Notes: a model not told the origin generated them from the letters alone. A stretch of DNA of 33,999 nt from Candidatus Moraniibacteriota bacterium (GCA_002747515.1 PDPP01000008.1:1-33999), one strand, 5' to 3'. Numbered from the stretch's first letter, positions 16,023-24,291 are shown. A program made the numbers and translations.

Positions 16023-16052
16023 ATATTAAGATTTATTAAATTTTTTATACAA
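16023..16052 (-). promoter_or_regulatory. Putative near-leaderless promoter of the membrane-anchored protein
   Basis: Minus strand TTGTAT (16047-16052), 18-base spacer, TAATAT (16023-16028). Predicted start near 16016, three bases before the ATG. The region is very AT-rich, which lowers confidence. Confidence 0.4.
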
Positions 16053-16246
16053 AAAACCTATACATTTATAATACACTGCAAAACCCAACAAATCAAAAAG
16101 GCTCTTATATTTCATAAAAACTTTTCTTTTTTATAGTGCTTTGTGTTTTCTCAAATAGCCCAGCGACATAACTCCAGGTGTAAAAAATATTACACTAGAA
16201 AAAATAAATGTTGTAGTAAAAAAAATCATCAACCCATTCAAAACAA

Positions 16247-16273
16247 TCAAAAAGACGAGGTTTTTACTCGTCT
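16247..16273 (-). terminator. Rho-independent terminator of lepA
   Basis: AGACGAG and CTCGTCT (minus strand) pair around a 7-base loop, followed by TTTTTGATTG, 23 bases beyond the lepA stop codon. Confidence 0.8.
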
Positions 16274-16295
16274 CTACTCCATGCCAATCGCAAAA

Positions 16296-18101
16296 TTATT
16301 TTCTCAACACTTTGAGAAAAGCTTCTGGCGGAATTTCTACATTTCCTGATTGTGCCATGCGCTTTTTTCCTTTTTTTTGTTTCTCAAGTAATTTGCGTTT
16401 TCGCGTGATATCTCCACCATAGAGACCTGCTGTCACATCCTTGCGAAATGCACGAATTGTTTCTCTTGCGATCACTTTTGCACCAATTGCTGCTTGGATT
16501 GCAATAGCAAAATTTTGTCGCGGTAACACATCTTTTAATTTTTCTACAGTTGCTTTTCCTTCATAATATGCTTTCTCTTTTGGCACAATACGCGCAAATG
16601 CATCCACAGGTTCGCCTGCTACCAAAATATCAAGTTTCACAAGATCACTTGTTCTGTACCCTATCACCTCATAATTCATCGATGCATATCCACTTGATAC
16701 ACTCTTGAGCTGATCATGGAAATCGACAATCACGTCCATCAGTGGTGCATCAAATATCAATTGTACACGCGTCTGATCAATATAATCTGTATTTTTATAT
16801 TCTGCGCGTGTATTTCCCATCAATTCCAACACACTTCCTAGATATTCTGACGGCGCGATGATTTCCAATTTTACATATGGCTCTTCTGTTGATTCAATCT
16901 GTGATGGATCTGGTAATTCTGTCGGTGAAAAAATTTCTATAATTTCATCAGTATTTTTTTTGTGCACTTTGTACACCACACTCGGTGTAGTAATAGTTGG
17001 TGTCATATCAAATTCTCTTTCAAGACGTGCTTGGATGATTTCAAGATGAAGCAGCCCCAAAAACCCACAGCGAAAACCACGTCCTAGTGCCTTGTTACTC
17101 TCTGGTTCAAAACGAAATGCACCATCGTTCAATGTTAGTTTCTCCAATGCATCACGCATCACATTATAATCACTACCATCAAGTGGATAAAAACTCGCAT
17201 ACACCATTGGCTGTACTTCCTTATATCCTGGTAGTCCGACAATCTCACTATAGTTTTCTGTTTTTGCATTTTGTTTCAAAGTAATCGTATCACCCACCTT
17301 ACACTCAGACACACTTTTAAATCCTGTCGCGATATAACCGATATCGCCTGTCAGCAAATCCTCACACGCATCATACTGTGGACGGAAATGTCCCAGCTCT
17401 ACCACACTACTCTCTCCACCAGTTGCTAACATATGAATATGGTCACGCTTATTAATCGCGCCATCAATAATCCGCACATACGCCAAAACACCTTTGTATG
17501 AATCATACACACTATCAAAAATCAATGCACGTGTTTCAGAAGTTTTATCTCCCTTTGGAGCTGGCACCTTGTCAATAATTACTTCAAGTAATTCCTTCAC
17601 ACCTTCACCTGTCTTCCCACTCACTGCCAAAATCTCATCCGGATCACATCCCAAAATGTGCACTACTTCTTTTTTGACTTTCTCTACATCAGCATTTGGC
17701 AAGTCAATTTTGTTGAGCACAGGGATAATCTCCAAGTCCTGATCCAATGCAAAATACAAATTTGTCAATGTCTGTGCTTGCACACCCTGCGTCGCATCCA
17801 CAAGTAACACTGCACCCTCAACTGCCGCAAGTGAACGTGACACTTCGTATGCAAAATCCACATGCCCCGGCGTATCGATGAGATTCAATGTGTACGCCGT
17901 GTCATTTTTTTCATAATGCATCTGCACCGGCTGCAATTTAATCGTAATCCCCCGCTCACGCTCCAAATCCATCTGGTCAAGCAACTGCTCTTTCATATTA
18001 CGCTCTTCCACCGTCCCCGTCACTTCCAAAAGCCGATCAGACAACGTCGACTTCCCATGATCAATATGTGCAATAATACAAAAATTTCTGATGTTTTTCA
18101 T
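16296..18101 (-). CDS. lepA: Elongation factor 4 (LepA), back-translocating GTPase
   Basis: EF4 acts on the ribosome during elongation and possibly during assembly. From the ATG at 18101 the protein is 602 aa, the usual size. G1 is AHIDHGKST, switch/G3 DTPGHVDF, G4 NKIDLP; the EF-G-like domains follow, with RGFRCGFLGLLHLEI, and the LepA-specific C-terminal domain ends KRMAQSGNVEIPPEAFLKVL. The frame opens 12 codons earlier with a TTG at 18137, but that TTG is the -35 box of a promoter whose start falls at the ATG, so the message is probably leaderless. It has its own terminator. Confidence 0.97.
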   Translation of the reverse strand: MKNIRNFCIIAHIDHGKSTLSDRLLEVTGTVEERNMKEQLLDQMDLERERGITIKLQPVQMHYEKNDTAYTLNLIDTPGHVDFAYEVSRSLAAVEGAVLLVDATQGVQAQTLTNLYFALDQDLEIIPVLNKIDLPNADVEKVKKEVVHILGCDPDEILAVSGKTGEGVKELLEVIIDKVPAPKGDKTSETRALIFDSVYDSYKGVLAYVRIIDGAINKRDHIHMLATGGESSVVELGHFRPQYDACEDLLTGDIGYIATGFKSVSECKVGDTITLKQNAKTENYSEIVGLPGYKEVQPMVYASFYPLDGSDYNVMRDALEKLTLNDGAFRFEPESNKALGRGFRCGFLGLLHLEIIQARLEREFDMTPTITTPSVVYKVHKKNTDEIIEIFSPTELPDPSQIESTEEPYVKLEIIAPSEYLGSVLELMGNTRAEYKNTDYIDQTRVQLIFDAPLMDVIVDFHDQLKSVSSGYASMNYEVIGYRTSDLVKLDILVAGEPVDAFARIVPKEKAYYEGKATVEKLKDVLPRQNFAIAIQAAIGAKVIARETIRAFRKDVTAGLYGGDITRKRKLLEKQKKGKKRMAQSGNVEIPPEAFLKVLRK

Positions 18102-18108
18102 AAACACC

Positions 18109-18137
18109 AGTATAACGAAAAAATACTGTTTAAGCAA
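18109..18137 (-). promoter_or_regulatory. Promoter of lepA, predicted leaderless
   Basis: Minus strand TTGCTT (18132-18137), 17-base spacer, TATACT (18109-18114). The expected +1 is at or within two bases of the lepA ATG at 18101. Confidence 0.6.
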
Positions 18138-18160
18138 TGGGTTACTTAAATAAATACCGA

Positions 18161-18190
18161 TAAAAAAGCACTGACTTTTACGTCAGTGCT
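18161..18190 (-). terminator. Rho-independent terminator of the DUF7736 gene
   Basis: AGCACTGAC pairs with GTCAGTGCT around a 6-base loop on the minus strand, followed by a T run, 22 bases after the stop codon at 18212. Confidence 0.88.
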
Positions 18191-18211
18191 TGCAAGTTCT
18201 TTGACCTTTTA

Positions 18212-18559
18212 TTAAACAGTCAATACAATTATGCCGCTATTGAGAATTTCTCTTCTTTTTTGATGATCTTTTGGAATTGGACAAATAGCAAGATATTCAC
18301 CAAAACGCCCAATTTGCTGATCAATCCATTCCTGATAGTTCGCAGAAGTAACACCTGAAGCATCCACGCCTTGAAGTTGTGGATGCAATTCAAGCACATG
18401 CGACTTACAGAGATTTTTGGCCTGAAAAATTTGCATATCATCCAACATGCTACCCATTAGAAAAAATAAAATCCCTCTGATTCCCTCCATATCTCTTGGA
18501 GATACTTGACGCTTTGTTGTAACACTAAGTACATCACCAATATGAAATTGCTTTTCCAT
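18212..18559 (-). CDS. DUF7736-like small protein (115 aa)
   Basis: The start at 18559 is set by AAAGGAGG eight bases upstream of ATGGAAAAGC; the frame runs 18 codons further up but through the leader. The N-terminus FHIGDVLSVTTKRQVSPRDMEGI and the GILFFLMGSML, LELHPQL and FGEYLAICPIP elements fit the DUF7736 family as I remember it; many members are encoded by phages and plasmids and have no known function. The protein is soluble and mixed alpha/beta. A near-consensus promoter, a 5'-terminal hairpin, a strong ribosome site and a strong terminator make it a self-contained unit, a type more usual for accessory or phage-derived genes than for its neighbours. Confidence 0.72.
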   Translation of the reverse strand: MEKQFHIGDVLSVTTKRQVSPRDMEGIRGILFFLMGSMLDDMQIFQAKNLCKSHVLELHPQLQGVDASGVTSANYQEWIDQQIGRFGEYLAICPIPKDHQKRREILNSGIIVLTV

Positions 18560-18597
18560 AATTTTTCCTCCTTTGGAAAAAAGCATAAAAAGAACCT

Positions 18598-18630
18598 TTG
18601 TCACAATAATCAATTTATTTTCAATGACAA
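18598..18630 (-). promoter_or_regulatory. Stem at the 5' end of the DUF7736 transcript
   Basis: TTGTCA and TGACAA on the minus strand pair across 21 bases, with a possible inner AATA/TATT stem, beginning at the predicted +1 (about 18627). It is weaker than its counterparts at 22101-22115 and 33815-33852. Confidence 0.4.
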
Positions 18631-18633
18631 TCT

Positions 18634-18663
18634 AATATATCACATAACACACAATCTTGTCAA
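18634..18663 (-). promoter_or_regulatory. Sigma70 promoter of the DUF7736 gene
   Basis: Minus strand TTGACA (18658-18663), 18-base spacer, TATATT (18634-18639). Predicted start near 18627, leader about 68 bases. Confidence 0.75.
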
Positions 18664-18680
18664 CTAAAAATTTCACAAAA

Positions 18681-18712
18681 GACAAAGAAAAAGGGAGTAC
18701 ATATGCACTCCC
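18681..18712 (-). terminator. Terminator of the candidate structured RNA
   Basis: GGGAGTGC pairs with GTACTCCC (one G-U) on the minus strand with an ATAT loop, followed by TTTTTCTTTGTCTTTT. No ORF ends just before it, so it appears to end a non-coding transcript. Confidence 0.75.
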
Positions 18713-18898
18713 TAAAAGTTTGATGCTCTTTGCAGTGATATCTGACTATTTTTAGCCAATACATTTTCGGAATGCAAGGTTAGTATTTCACTGACGACTT
18801 CCTCTTATCTTGCGAGAAGTTCTCTTTGTCTCCTAACTATTCTCCACACTACATTCCTATCTCCAAGCCAATCATATACAGGAATCGAACCTGCCCAC
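18693..18898 (-). ncRNA. Candidate structured non-coding RNA (about 200 nt)
   Basis: The 470-base gap between the DUF7736 and DUF5661 genes has no convincing ORF but ends in a good minus-strand terminator (18681-18712). Upstream lies a T-arm-like hairpin, GCAGG-TTCGATT-CCTGT (18878-18894), then an irregular hairpin CAGTGA...TCACTG with inner ACTA/TAGT and TGCAT/ATGTA pairs, and an alternative GGAATG/CATTCC pairing. A TATACT (18902-18907) could start transcription just before the T-arm-like hairpin. There is no acceptor stem, CCA or tag frame, so it is not an ordinary tRNA or tmRNA. I could not match it to SRP or 6S RNA. The RNA is inferred from structure and terminator only. Confidence 0.4.
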
Positions 18899-19032
18899 AA
18901 AAGTATACATCTTCTTTAAAAAATGCACGCTCTTGTAGCGAAAACCATCGATTGTTTACAAACTTTGCATTAAAAAATAACAAAAACCAAAAAGCGTGCC
19001 AATAAATCTAAATTGATATTTCATGCATTAAT

Positions 19033-19308
19033 CTATCCTTTTTGCTCCCAGTACTCCTCTGCTTCCTCTTCCATTTTTTCCAAACGATCATAATAATCTG
19101 GAAATTCGTTAAGGTGCGCAAGTGCAATTTTACCAGTTATCATTGGATTATCATTTGATACATTTGTTTCTGCATCCACTAAACCATGCTCCATCTCAAT
19201 ATTCATCCCACGCCGAAACTGATCCACATCAAAATGCGACCAATCAATCCCAAGTTTCTCCCCTACTTCCTTTGCCTGTTCATTTGTATAATACTCTTTT
19301 TCGCTCAT
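19033..19308 (-). CDS. DUF5661 family protein (91 aa)
   Basis: The protein shows the DUF5661 pattern: YTNEQAKEVGEKLGIDWSHF, then DQFRRGMNIEMEHGLVD, DNPMITGKIALAHLNEFPDYY and a charged helical end EKMEEEAEEYWE. The family is small, soluble, of unknown function, and common in CPR and environmental bacteria. I chose the ATG at 19308 because the family normally starts just before this helix. The frame continues to a TTG at 19374, which would add 22 charged residues; that start has no ribosome site either. No clear promoter or terminator was found. Confidence 0.82.
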   Translation of the reverse strand: MSEKEYYTNEQAKEVGEKLGIDWSHFDVDQFRRGMNIEMEHGLVDAETNVSNDNPMITGKIALAHLNEFPDYYDRLEKMEEEAEEYWEQKG

Positions 19309-19487
19309 AATTTCTTTAATACATGTTACAGTCCTCAGTCTATCAAAATCTCTTTCTTCTTTCAATTCATCCAATTCAATTTTTGCAAAACTTTAGCTTT
19401 CACAATACATTTTCTGAATTAGTTATTACAACTAAAAACACATTTCGTATTATAAAAGATGTTTTATGTAACATTCTAAAGAATATA

Positions 19488-19898
19488 TTACATATTCTTA
19501 TCCATTTTTTTGTATGCAACAATTGATCCACATCCTCCTGCAATTAATGCAACAATAAATGCAATTACACCAGGTCCAGTTTCAGGAGAATTATTCACTG
19601 CAGAATGATTAACGATTTCTTTTTCATGCTTTTTTTGTATGTTATCATTTTTTTCTTGTTGTGTTTTTGCTAATTCTTCTATTGTTACAATATCATCTCT
19701 TTGTTCATTTACAATTGCTACAATTTCATCAGATTCTGTATCATTTTGCATTTCTACATCAAATGTATATGTTTGACCTTCATTTTCAACAATAACAGAA
19801 TTATCATTTTTATATGGTCGAAATACAAAATACAAAAATACACATGCAAAAACAAACACAACAATTACAAGAGCAATAACTAATTGATTTTTATTCAT
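19488..19898 (-). CDS. Surface protein with SPETG-type C-terminal anchor signal
   Basis: The 136-aa protein has an N-terminal hydrophobic segment (residues 7-26), a polar middle rich in Asn, Glu and Asp, a Gln/Lys-rich helical stretch, and a C-terminus made of SPETG (104-108), a glycine-rich hydrophobic helix (111-128) and a short basic tail. This is the layout of a sortase-type cell-wall sorting signal, with SPETG in place of LPXTG. The protein at 33252-33788 ends the same way. No sortase gene lies in the window, so anchoring is inference. Otherwise the protein is unrecognised. Its promoter (19925-19952) gives a leader of about 20 bases without a Shine-Dalgarno site. Confidence 0.7.
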   Translation of the reverse strand: MNKNQLVIALVIVVFVFACVFLYFVFRPYKNDNSVIVENEGQTYTFDVEMQNDTESDEIVAIVNEQRDDIVTIEELAKTQQEKNDNIQKKHEKEIVNHSAVNNSPETGPGVIAFIVALIAGGCGSIVAYKKMDKNM

Positions 19899-19924
19899 AA
19901 AAAATATTATTTAATTAGTAGGGC

Positions 19925-19952
19925 ATTGTAACATATATTTTTTAAATGTCAA
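19925..19952 (-). promoter_or_regulatory. Promoter of the SPETG surface protein gene
   Basis: Minus strand TTGACA (19947-19952), 16-base spacer, TACAAT (19925-19930). It overlaps the first codons of the extended plus-strand frame in front of the IS30 remnant, which argues that this extension is not coding. Confidence 0.65.
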
Positions 19953-20059
19953 CAACAAGTGCCTACATCTCACCTCCAACCTTAATTTCTAGAAAAAAAG
20001 ACATCCCTTGGTGTAAGATAATTGTAGATCATTTACGTCTAACAATTAATAACCAAAGA

Positions 20060-20430
20060 ATGTCTTATACACATATTAACGCATTTGAACAAAATCAGAT
20101 AGCCCTTTTACTACGTAAAGGCTATAAACAAAAAGAAATTGCACATATTATCAATAAAACACCAAGTGCAATATCTCAAGAAATTAAAAGAAATAAAGAT
20201 GAAGATGGTGTGTATCGAGCTCATCATGCAAAGAAAAAGAAAAGAGAAAGAAGAATTACTGCTAATCAAAGGTTTCGTCGTATTGAAAATGATGAAAGAA
20301 TTGAAAAATATATTACAAAATCCTTACGCATGCATTTATCACCAGATCAAATATCTGGAAGATTAAAATATGTGCATGATATATCATGTTGTGCAAATAC
20401 AATCTATGCATGGATATATACAAAAAGAAA
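20060..20430 (+). pseudogene. IS30-family transposase remnant (N-terminal part only)
   Basis: From MSYTHINAFEQ the translation follows the IS30 transposase N-terminus: HTH part ALLLRKGYKQKEIAHIINK, TPSAISQEIKRNK, the GVYRAHHAKKK linker, then LSPDQISGRLK and NTIYAWIYTKRK. That is about 120 of some 320 residues; the DDE catalytic domain is missing. At about 20425 the sequence passes straight into the zinc-protease gene, and the transposase frame continues only as out-of-frame protease codons until 20536. The element is therefore a dead 5' fragment. I could not define terminal inverted repeats. The frame can be extended upstream to 19946, through the promoter of the divergent gene, which I discount. 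Confidence 0.85.
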
Positions 20431-21386
20431 ATTGTTATATTCACTCTCATATCACTATTCACATTTGGCATATGGTATTACTGGCAAGTGCAGAATGAGA
20501 CAGAAACTTTTTCTCAAGAATATTCCAATGACATAGAAGAAATATTTGTCTATGAAATACTTGTTGAAAGTGCTGATGATTGTTCTGCACTTGAAACTTA
20601 TGATAAGGAATACGAACAATTTTCTACATCAATGACTACGCCACATCACTTTGATATCAGCACGTCATTTGAAAATGAAGAAGATATATTGGCAAAATAC
20701 GCAATTGAAAAAGGTGAAAAATTTACCTTGTTACAAGGCGAAAATAAAACAATAAATCAACAAAAAGTTATCGATTGGATAAAACACATATCACCTGATT
20801 CTTTTTCTGATACATACTTACACACATTGATACTTGCTCCACAGATTGAAAATGATGATACATTTGCCTATGTGACAACAAATAGCGACAATCCTCGCCG
20901 ATGGGATATTGTGGTTGCCATGGATGCATTTCACGATGGCGAAAAAGAAGTTGTCTATACACTCATTCATGAATTTTCTCATATTGTAACTCTGAACTAT
21001 TCACAAATGCAAGAAAATGAAAATACACTGTGCCACAATTTCATTGTACAAGAAGGTTGTCTGCAAAACGATGCGTATCTTAATACCTTTTATAATACAT
21101 TTTGGAAAAATCAGTTTGATGTATACACCCAAAACAGAGAAAATAATTATCAAAAAAATCCCAATGCCTTTGTCACAGAATACGCAGCAACCAACCCTGA
21201 AGAAGACATCGCAGAATCATTTGCAAGTTTCGTTTTTCATCCAAATCCTAAAGATATCAATAATATAAAAAATCAAAAAATCGCTTTTTTTACAATTACG
21301 ATGAACTGATTGCAATGCGAACTGACATCAGAAAAAATCTTATGGAATTTGTCAGAAAAAGATTAAAAACATCATCTCATTTATAA
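20410..21386 (+). pseudogene. Zinc metalloprotease gene, 5' joined to IS30 remnant, 3' frameshifted
   Basis: The protein starts with a membrane helix (IVIFTLISLFTFGIWYYW) and has an outer domain with the gluzincin motif TLIHEFSHIV; a likely third zinc ligand is the Glu in EEDIAESFASF, about 75 residues on. The frame as it stands stops at 21309 after KIAFFTITMN. One extra base in the T7 run at 21285-21291 would restore FFYNYDELIAMRTDIRK... down to TAA at 21384-21386, plainly the original C-terminus. The 5' end abuts the IS30 fragment and the only ATGs (20386, 20410) lie in transposase sequence, so the original start was probably lost. The lesion at the T run could also be an assembly error or a slippage site. 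Confidence 0.75.
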
Positions 21387-21410
21387 TAAAACAAAAATAC
21401 TTTTTATTTT

Positions 21411-21446
21411 TAAAAACCTCGTTTACGATAATACGTAAACGAGGTT
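21411..21446 (-). terminator. Terminator of the W-repeat protein gene
   Basis: AACCTCGTTTACG and CGTAAACGAGGTT form a perfect 13-bp stem with a 6-base loop. On the minus strand TTTTTAAAAATAAAAAG follows, 43 bases after the stop codon at 21489. Confidence 0.85.
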
Positions 21447-21488
21447 ATAATGAGAATTCCAAGATTTCAAAAATATATTTCAATTTCT

Positions 21489-22049
21489 TCAATCTTCTTT
21501 CATTTCTAAATCACCAAGAGCTTGAATTCCTGCATTACACACAAAATTGTTCCAATTACTTTTTGTCATAATTGCCAGAATCTCTTCTTCTGATCTTTTC
21601 TCCAATTTAAGCTGTGGAATTCCAACGTTGCAAATTGTAACATACCAATCATTTTTCTCCAGCACAAAAAGTATTTTTTTAACTGAAGTCAAAAAACGAA
21701 TTCCACCTATACATACCTGCAGATTCCAATTAGCTTTTTCCATAATTGTCAGAATTTCATCCTCTGATTTCTCTTCCAATTTAAGCTGCGGAATCCCCGC
21801 TTCGCACACAATTTCAATCCAATCAGTTTTTTCCATCACAAGAAGGATTTTTTCTACTGATGTGAGATAACGCATTCCCTCAATACAAACAGAGAAATTC
21901 CAATTGGTTTTTTTTAATACAAACAAAATCTTTTCTTCTAAGGTAACATTGGTTATTTTGAATTCAAATACATCCTCTGTATCCCAAACACTCAAATCTT
22001 CATTAAAAATTTGAGAGCTTTTTTTACGAAATTCATTATTGCCAATCAT
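21489..22049 (-). CDS. W-x5-C tandem helical-repeat protein (186 aa)
   Basis: I do not recognise the family. After about 35 N-terminal residues the protein consists of five repeats with the pattern E-x-I-L-x-[IV]-[ML]-x-K-x-x-W-x5-C-x-x-G-[IM]. Tryptophans are at 50, 77, 108, 135 and 166 and a cysteine follows each at exactly +5 (55, 82, 113, 140, 171). The unit length alternates 27, 31, 27, 31, so a 58-residue double unit was duplicated. Each unit looks like a helix plus a W/C-containing second helix, suggesting an alpha-solenoid binding surface. It has no signal peptide. AAAAGGAG lies before the ATG; a near-consensus promoter, a 5'-terminal hairpin and a strong terminator make it an independent unit. 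Confidence 0.82.
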   Translation of the reverse strand: MIGNNEFRKKSSQIFNEDLSVWDTEDVFEFKITNVTLEEKILFVLKKTNWNFSVCIEGMRYLTSVEKILLVMEKTDWIEIVCEAGIPQLKLEEKSEDEILTIMEKANWNLQVCIGGIRFLTSVKKILFVLEKNDWYVTICNVGIPQLKLEKRSEEEILAIMTKSNWNNFVCNAGIQALGDLEMKED

Positions 22050-22100
22050 GTCTTTCTCCTTTTTTATTAAGTAATTTTCAAATAAACAACATCTTTAATT

Positions 22101-22115
22101 ACAGAAATTTTCTGT
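22101..22115 (-). promoter_or_regulatory. 5'-terminal hairpin of the W-repeat transcript
   Basis: ACAGAAA-A-TTTCTGT is a perfect 7-bp inverted repeat that begins one base from the predicted +1 (about 22116). It could also be an operator. Confidence 0.5.
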
Positions 22116-22122
22116 ATTCCAT

Positions 22123-22151
22123 AATATAATCATAAAAATCAAAAAAGTCAA
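22123..22151 (-). promoter_or_regulatory. Sigma70 promoter of the W-repeat protein gene
   Basis: Minus strand TTGACT (22146-22151), 17-base spacer, TATATT (22123-22128). Leader about 67 bases, ending in AAAAGGAG. Confidence 0.75.
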
Positions 22152-22198
22152 GAAATTTTAATTACTTATCTAATTCATTGTCTCCTGTTACTTTTTCT

Positions 22199-22597
22199 TT
22201 ATAATACACATAAAACCAAAAATAATAACAAAAAGAAAACTCTTTTATTATTTTTTGTGCCATGGAAATGTATAAAATAGTGATTTTTTCCGCGAAAAAT
22301 ATCTGCAACACCACCAAAAATCATACAAACCAGCACGACATGTGCAAATATCATATCATAACCAGCACATGCATACACCATCGTTGATAGATGCACCAAA
22401 CATATACCAGACAGTAAAATTATCGGAAAAAGAATCAAATCTCCTATTGTATATAAAAGCTCTCTTTCTCTAAATCGTGCACATGTAATAGACAAAAATC
22501 GCAAAGAAATACATATAGAAAACACTCCCAAAACCAAAAAAGTACTGTACCGCGCATACTCCCTCCTTCTCACAAATTTCCAAAAAATTGTATTCAC
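22199..22597 (-). CDS. Small four-helix membrane protein after murJ
   Basis: A 132-aa protein with about four hydrophobic segments (residues 18-36, 48-70, 78-97 and 117-132) separated by short basic loops such as ARFRERE and RGKNHYF. It starts at a GTG eight bases after the murJ stop codon and so is probably translated with murJ. I do not recognise the family. Its place at the end of the polysaccharide locus fits an accessory part in export, but nothing in the sequence proves this. The C-terminus ends inside a hydrophobic run (LLLFLVLCVL), so a helix finishes at the very end. No terminator was seen behind it. Confidence 0.65.
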   Translation of the reverse strand: MNTIFWKFVRRREYARYSTFLVLGVFSICISLRFLSITCARFRERELLYTIGDLILFPIILLSGICLVHLSTMVYACAGYDMIFAHVVLVCMIFGGVADIFRGKNHYFIHFHGTKNNKRVFFLLLFLVLCVL

Positions 22598-22605
22598 ATC
22601 ATTAT

Positions 22606-24237
22606 CTAACGTGCAATATTTTGTTGTTCTGTTGCAACTTGTGGTCGACCAAAGATGCGAATAATGATCTTTTTTTTGATTGTTTCGTATTCACGCATTT
22701 CAAATATGGCTGTTACAAAGAGATATGTCAAACCTCCGCATAATCCAGAAAAAACTAATTGTGCCAGCACGCCCCAAACATATTGTAACGGCAAAAATGA
22801 ACCTAAAATATTTCGTGAAAAAAACGTCACGATAAATGTCACAAATGTTGCAATTGCAATCTGCATAGCTGTCCGAAGTGTTTTACGATATTCATGTTCT
22901 GCAAAACTACGATGTAATACCACAAAAAGAATTGATGCATTAAAAACTGCGGTAACAGAAAATGCAAGTGCGATTGCATAAATACCTAAAAAACGAATTA
23001 AAGAAATAATCATAATTACATTAATCACTTGTGAAGCAATTACGATATAAAATGGTGTTTTCGTATTCTGCATTGCATAAAACCCACGTGCAAGCAATGG
23101 AATGACACTTTGTGCAAAAAGACTCACGCACAAAGTTCCTAAAACTTGATATGTCAAAACTGTATCCTCAATATCAAAATGTCCTGCTCCATACACAACA
23201 CGCACGATTTGTTCTCTGAGTACAAAAAATATAATACTCAATGGCACAGCATAATAAAGAATGCGTCGTAATGTCTGTGACAATACTCCCACAAAAGCAT
23301 CTGTATCACCTACAGCAAATTTATTGCTCAAAACTGGAAATGCTGCTAGAGCAAAAGGAACACCAATAACACCCAATACAACACTCTGAATATTGATAGC
23401 AAAAGTAAATACAGTTAAACTACCCGCAGCAAGCGTAGATGCAAATAACGTAATAAGAAGAAGTGAAATTTGATTTGAAGCACTTGTAAACATGCGGGGC
23501 GCCATGAGTCGCATTGTTTGTACGACGTTTGTATTTTTGTATGGCACACTCTTCAAATAACGAAAACGAAATCCAGCAGAAACTGCTGCAATCAAATTCA
23601 CAAAAAAATGTAAAAAAGAACCAAAAACAACACCCCAAGCCAGGCCAACCAAACCTATATGTGGCACAAAAAACACCGCACCAATAATAATACCAACATT
23701 ATAAAAAAGTGGTGCCATCGAATAAAAAATAAATCGACGAAAAGAAACCAAGATACCACCCAGTACAGAACTTGCTGCCAAAAAAATTGGACTAAGAAAC
23801 ATGATACGAGCTAGTTCAGCTGAAGCCACCATCTTCTCCTCTGGAAATCCCGGTACAATAAAATGCATGAGCCACGGCGCAAAAATAATACCCATAATTG
23901 CCAAGATGGTAATCAAAAAAACAATAGTCACAAAAACTCCATTAGCACAATCCCATGCTTCCTCTCGATCTTTTTTTGCAATTAATTTTGAAAAGACTGG
24001 AATGAACGCTGCTCCCAATGACCCAACAACCAAAAGCTCAAAAACAAAATCCGGAAGTCGAAATGCCGCATAATAAATATCAAGCACATCACCTGCACCA
24101 TAATGTGACGCTAATATACGATCCCTCACTAATCCAAGTAATCGACTCGCTATTCCAAAAAGCGAAACAACCAAGGCACCAGCTGCAATCGAATTTCGAG
24201 ATGAATGCGTAACGAATTGTGTAATACGTACAATCAT
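22606..24237 (-). CDS. murJ: Lipid II flippase MurJ (MviN), MOP superfamily
   Basis: MurJ moves lipid-linked peptidoglycan precursor across the cytoplasmic membrane. The 543-aa protein shows the N-terminal signature GIASRLLGLVRDRILASHYGAG and AFRLPDFVFELLVVGSLGAAFIPVF, then about 14 membrane segments including the ARGFYAMQNTKTP stretch typical of MurJ. A basic tail follows. It lies at the end of a polysaccharide locus where a Wzx flippase would be expected and no Wzx is present, so it may serve the surface glycan, peptidoglycan, or both. A promoter in the gap after DUF4012 would give it separate expression with a leader of about 18 bases. Confidence 0.94.
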   Translation of the reverse strand: MIVRITQFVTHSSRNSIAAGALVVSLFGIASRLLGLVRDRILASHYGAGDVLDIYYAAFRLPDFVFELLVVGSLGAAFIPVFSKLIAKKDREEAWDCANGVFVTIVFLITILAIMGIIFAPWLMHFIVPGFPEEKMVASAELARIMFLSPIFLAASSVLGGILVSFRRFIFYSMAPLFYNVGIIIGAVFFVPHIGLVGLAWGVVFGSFLHFFVNLIAAVSAGFRFRYLKSVPYKNTNVVQTMRLMAPRMFTSASNQISLLLITLFASTLAAGSLTVFTFAINIQSVVLGVIGVPFALAAFPVLSNKFAVGDTDAFVGVLSQTLRRILYYAVPLSIIFFVLREQIVRVVYGAGHFDIEDTVLTYQVLGTLCVSLFAQSVIPLLARGFYAMQNTKTPFYIVIASQVINVIMIISLIRFLGIYAIALAFSVTAVFNASILFVVLHRSFAEHEYRKTLRTAMQIAIATFVTFIVTFFSRNILGSFLPLQYVWGVLAQLVFSGLCGGLTYLFVTAIFEMREYETIKKKIIIRIFGRPQVATEQQNIAR

Positions 24238-24261
24238 TTTTGAAACATTAATACCTACACT

Positions 24262-24291
24262 ACTATACCGAAAATATCATCATTTGTACAA
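24262..24291 (-). promoter_or_regulatory. Putative promoter of murJ
   Basis: Minus strand TTGTAC (24286-24291), 18-base spacer, TATAGT (24262-24267), in the 62 bases between DUF4012 and murJ. Confidence 0.45.

Noticed and set aside
18878..18894. tRNA or tmRNA gene
   Set aside because: Only a T-arm-like hairpin is present; no acceptor stem, D-arm, CCA or tag reading frame could be found around it.
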